A stretch of 23,047 nt of DNA, taken from IMG/VR virus record IMGVR_UViG_3300022935_002565, positions 1 to 23,047 of that record. One strand, given 5' to 3'. The DNA is from a virus. Position numbers and translations under genes: made by a program. Every line of letters begins with the position of its first letter. Position 1 is the stretch's first letter. Positions 21,505-23,047 of the stretch are shown here, piece after piece. Below the pieces are notes generated by a model that had not been told where the DNA came from, did not search any database, and was given only the letters and a program-made list of their open reading frames with translations.

Positions 21505-22602
21505 CTATTCATTGCCCATAATATCAAAAGTGGTACACACATCTTCAACCCTTGTGGGATGGATGCCGTATTCCTCACAAATGTTTTCTAAAATTTTAAG
21601 ATTTGCACCGGCCAGGTCAATCAACCTCTGGTGGTTATGTCTGACATCTTCAGCAATCTGTTCTCTGTCAATCATAGAATTTATCCAATATTTTGTGTTT
21701 TCCACGATAGCATCCAGTTTCTTTTCCTCATCACGTATTTCATCATAGTGGGGGATGGGGAGATACTTCTCGAAAGTCCTGAAACCCATTTTATTCAGTT
21801 TGTGTAGGCTGTTGTTGTCACCTGCCATGATGAATGGTAGGTTGTTTAATATGGTCAAAAATGTTTTTTCTGTCAGCCATGGCAAGACATCTGGACGAAC
21901 CACGAAATCTGTTTCTGTGATAATTCTAAACAACGAGTCGCCAAACATCTTCTCGTCGTAGGGGATTCCTCCATAGTGCAATGAATCTGTCTGGAATATT
22001 ATCTTTGCCTGGTCTGGGTTGTTGTTGTATTGCTTTACAAACGCTTCAAACTCACCATCACTCAATTCTGGGATCATTGATCTGCATTCATTTTTGGTTC
22101 CGCTGTGTACGTGCAGTGACCATATGGCCTTGTGTAGATGCGGTTTCAGTTTCCACAGTAATCTGATCCTATTTTTTCGGCCAGGCTTACCGTTCAGTAT
22201 CAAGAACTTATTTGCGTCGCCGTTCCAGGAGGTGTTGACTTTGGATTTGTTTTGTCTCACTACTTTGTCGTAGGTCCTCCATAAGAAATAATTGACATAA
22301 TGTATCTCTGTGGATAATCCGCTTACATCTTTGTCCTTGTAGTGTGAGTCAAGTATCAGTATGGTTTTGATTTTCCTCCTTTTAAAACTGTCAAAGAGAT
22401 TCTTGTATAGTGTTAGATCATCTAGCAGGTGTCTCTCCCACAGTAGAGTGGTCACCAACAGGAAGTCATCGGCATCTGTGCGTACACTGTTTTTATTGAT
22501 CTTCACCTGTGACAAGATGTGGTCTGCGTACTGGTCACTGTTTTCATATTGGTCACGCACATATTTGTACATCTCAATGTTGGCAGTGTAGAAATTGTTC
22601 AT
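21505..22602 (-). CDS. Glycosyltransferase-like protein (second relative of the 8988 gene)
   Basis: A 365-residue protein. The C-terminal signature RIITETDFVVRPDVLPWLTEKTF (TEKTF from 244) followed by LPFIMAGDNNSLHKLNKMGFRTF matches the other two members in order and spacing. It differs mainly where TEKIW is replaced by TEKTF. The N-terminal 200 residues contain Rossmann-like strands (KTILILDSHY, KFLILNGKPGRKNR). The donor sugar is unknown, and GT10-like assignment rests on the motif only. The ATG overlaps the upstream stop by four bases (ATGA), and the sulfotransferase follows five bases after its stop. Confidence 0.72.
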   Translation of the reverse strand: MNNFYTANIEMYKYVRDQYENSDQYADHILSQVKINKNSVRTDADDFLLVTTLLWERHLLDDLTLYKNLFDSFKRRKIKTILILDSHYKDKDVSGLSTEIHYVNYFLWRTYDKVVRQNKSKVNTSWNGDANKFLILNGKPGRKNRIRLLWKLKPHLHKAIWSLHVHSGTKNECRSMIPELSDGEFEAFVKQYNNNPDQAKIIFQTDSLHYGGIPYDEKMFGDSLFRIITETDFVVRPDVLPWLTEKTFLTILNNLPFIMAGDNNSLHKLNKMGFRTFEKYLPIPHYDEIRDEEKKLDAIVENTKYWINSMIDREQIAEDVRHNHQRLIDLAGANLKILENICEEYGIHPTRVEDVCTTFDIMGNE

Positions 22603-23047
22603 AGTCCTAGGGTTCGTTTCTGTTCACGGGCGTATTCAAAAAATCTTCTTCTGTTATCAATTAGTTTGGGCCGAAGAGTTTCATAGTCCTGTGCCGGATC
22701 ACCCTGGTATCTCTTTACTAGATTCGTGATGTCGTCCACTGTAAGGTCATCCTTGTCAAAACCAAAGAACTCGTTGAAGGTCTCGAATCCTGCTTCCTTC
22801 AAACTTTTGATTGTTCCCTTGTCTCCTAGGCACACGAAAGGCCGCATACCAATCAGTGGCTTCCATATCTTCTCGCTCAGGAATGGCACGGCGGTGTTCA
22901 TGTTGTGGTCCGTCTCTGTGACTATCACCAGGAAACTGCTGTTCCATGCATCCAGTGGTCCAACACTGAGTGTGTCGTTGGGTATGTTCAGGTTGCCGTG
23001 TATGTTGTTGTTGGCGAATGGCATCGTCATCTTGTCCTGATTTCTTA
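22599..23047 (-). CDS. Glycosyltransferase-like protein, 5' end cut by window
   Basis: The frame stays open to the window edge (RNQDK precedes the Met at 23030), so the gene begins outside and the ATG is internal. The visible part shows FLVIVTETDHN, FLSEKIWKPLIGMRPFVCLGDKGTIKSLKEAGFETFNEFFG, the signature shared with the genes at 8988 and 21505, and a helical C-terminus rich in Arg and Lys. EKIWKP is identical to that in the 8988 gene. The stop overlaps the next gene's ATG (ATGA), so it belongs to the same operon. Function as for its relatives: probable nucleotide-sugar-dependent transferase. Confidence 0.72.
   Translation of the reverse strand, partial: RNQDKMTMPFANNNIHGNLNIPNDTLSVGPLDAWNSSFLVIVTETDHNMNTAVPFLSEKIWKPLIGMRPFVCLGDKGTIKSLKEAGFETFNEFFGFDKDDLTVDDITNLVKRYQGDPAQDYETLRPKLIDNRRRFFEYAREQKRTLGL

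Noticed and set aside
1-23047. tRNA genes, CRISPR arrays, insertion sequences or attachment sites
   Set aside because: I saw no spaced repeats, transposase genes or terminal inverted repeats, and recognised no cloverleaf by eye. A tRNA search program was not available, so a single tRNA could have been missed.

Overview
The window looks like part of a large marine T4-like tailed-phage (myovirus) genome, not a bacterial chromosome. Genes are densely packed and often overlap by 1-20 bases (TAATG and ATGA junctions). There are long same-strand runs of small unknown genes. Motifs matching or close to the T4 late-promoter sequence TATAAATA sit in front of several genes. Two small proteins with strong ribosome binding sites look like abundant virion proteins. 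Between these lie many auxiliary genes typical of marine myoviruses: radical SAM, FkbM methyltransferase, sulfotransferase-like, 2OG-Fe(II) oxygenase, glycosyltransferase-like and SGNH hydrolase genes. No hallmark structural or replication gene (terminase, portal, major capsid, polymerase) is in view, so the phage assignment is an inference. The host is unresolved. A DUF1178 homologue and a TctA/TctC transporter pair point to a marine proteobacterium, perhaps an alphaproteobacterium.

Layout. 1-3239 (+): three consecutive radical SAM genes, the first cut by the window edge. 3240-8968 (-): a block of small phage genes. It includes a ParB-like protein, a membrane-anchored coiled-coil protein, two likely virion proteins followed by a good terminator, an FkbM methyltransferase, and two overlooked tandem micro-proteins of 40 and 38 residues. 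Each micro-protein has ten cysteines at identical spacing. 8988-10025 (+): a glycosyltransferase-like gene. 9984-11501 (-): a putative covalent nucleotidyltransferase (KxDG protein) and a small gene. 11549-15948 (-): an overlapping cluster tctA, tctC, sulfotransferase-like, 2OG oxygenase, then a methyltransferase. 16043-16480 (+): a two-helix membrane protein. 16477-17745 (-): an unknown gene preceded by two overlooked small genes. 17802-18822 (+): the DUF1178 protein and an SGNH hydrolase. 18845-19379 (+): a self-contained expression unit with a near-consensus sigma-70 promoter, a small basic protein and a GAAA-tetraloop terminator. 19386-23047 (-): a sugar-modification operon with two glycosyltransferase-like genes, a sulfotransferase, a nucleotide-sugar dehydrogenase and a small unknown gene.

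Working together. The right-hand operon could build or decorate an acidic, sulfated surface glycan or modify host glycans. The TctA/TctC pair could extend uptake of organic acids during infection. The radical SAM cassette probably modifies a peptide, sugar or small molecule that cannot be named from sequence. The best candidates for undescribed biology are the twin ten-cysteine micro-proteins (8167-8408), the KxDG protein (9984-11198), the transporter pair without TctB, and promoters placed so close to start codons that several transcripts should be leaderless.
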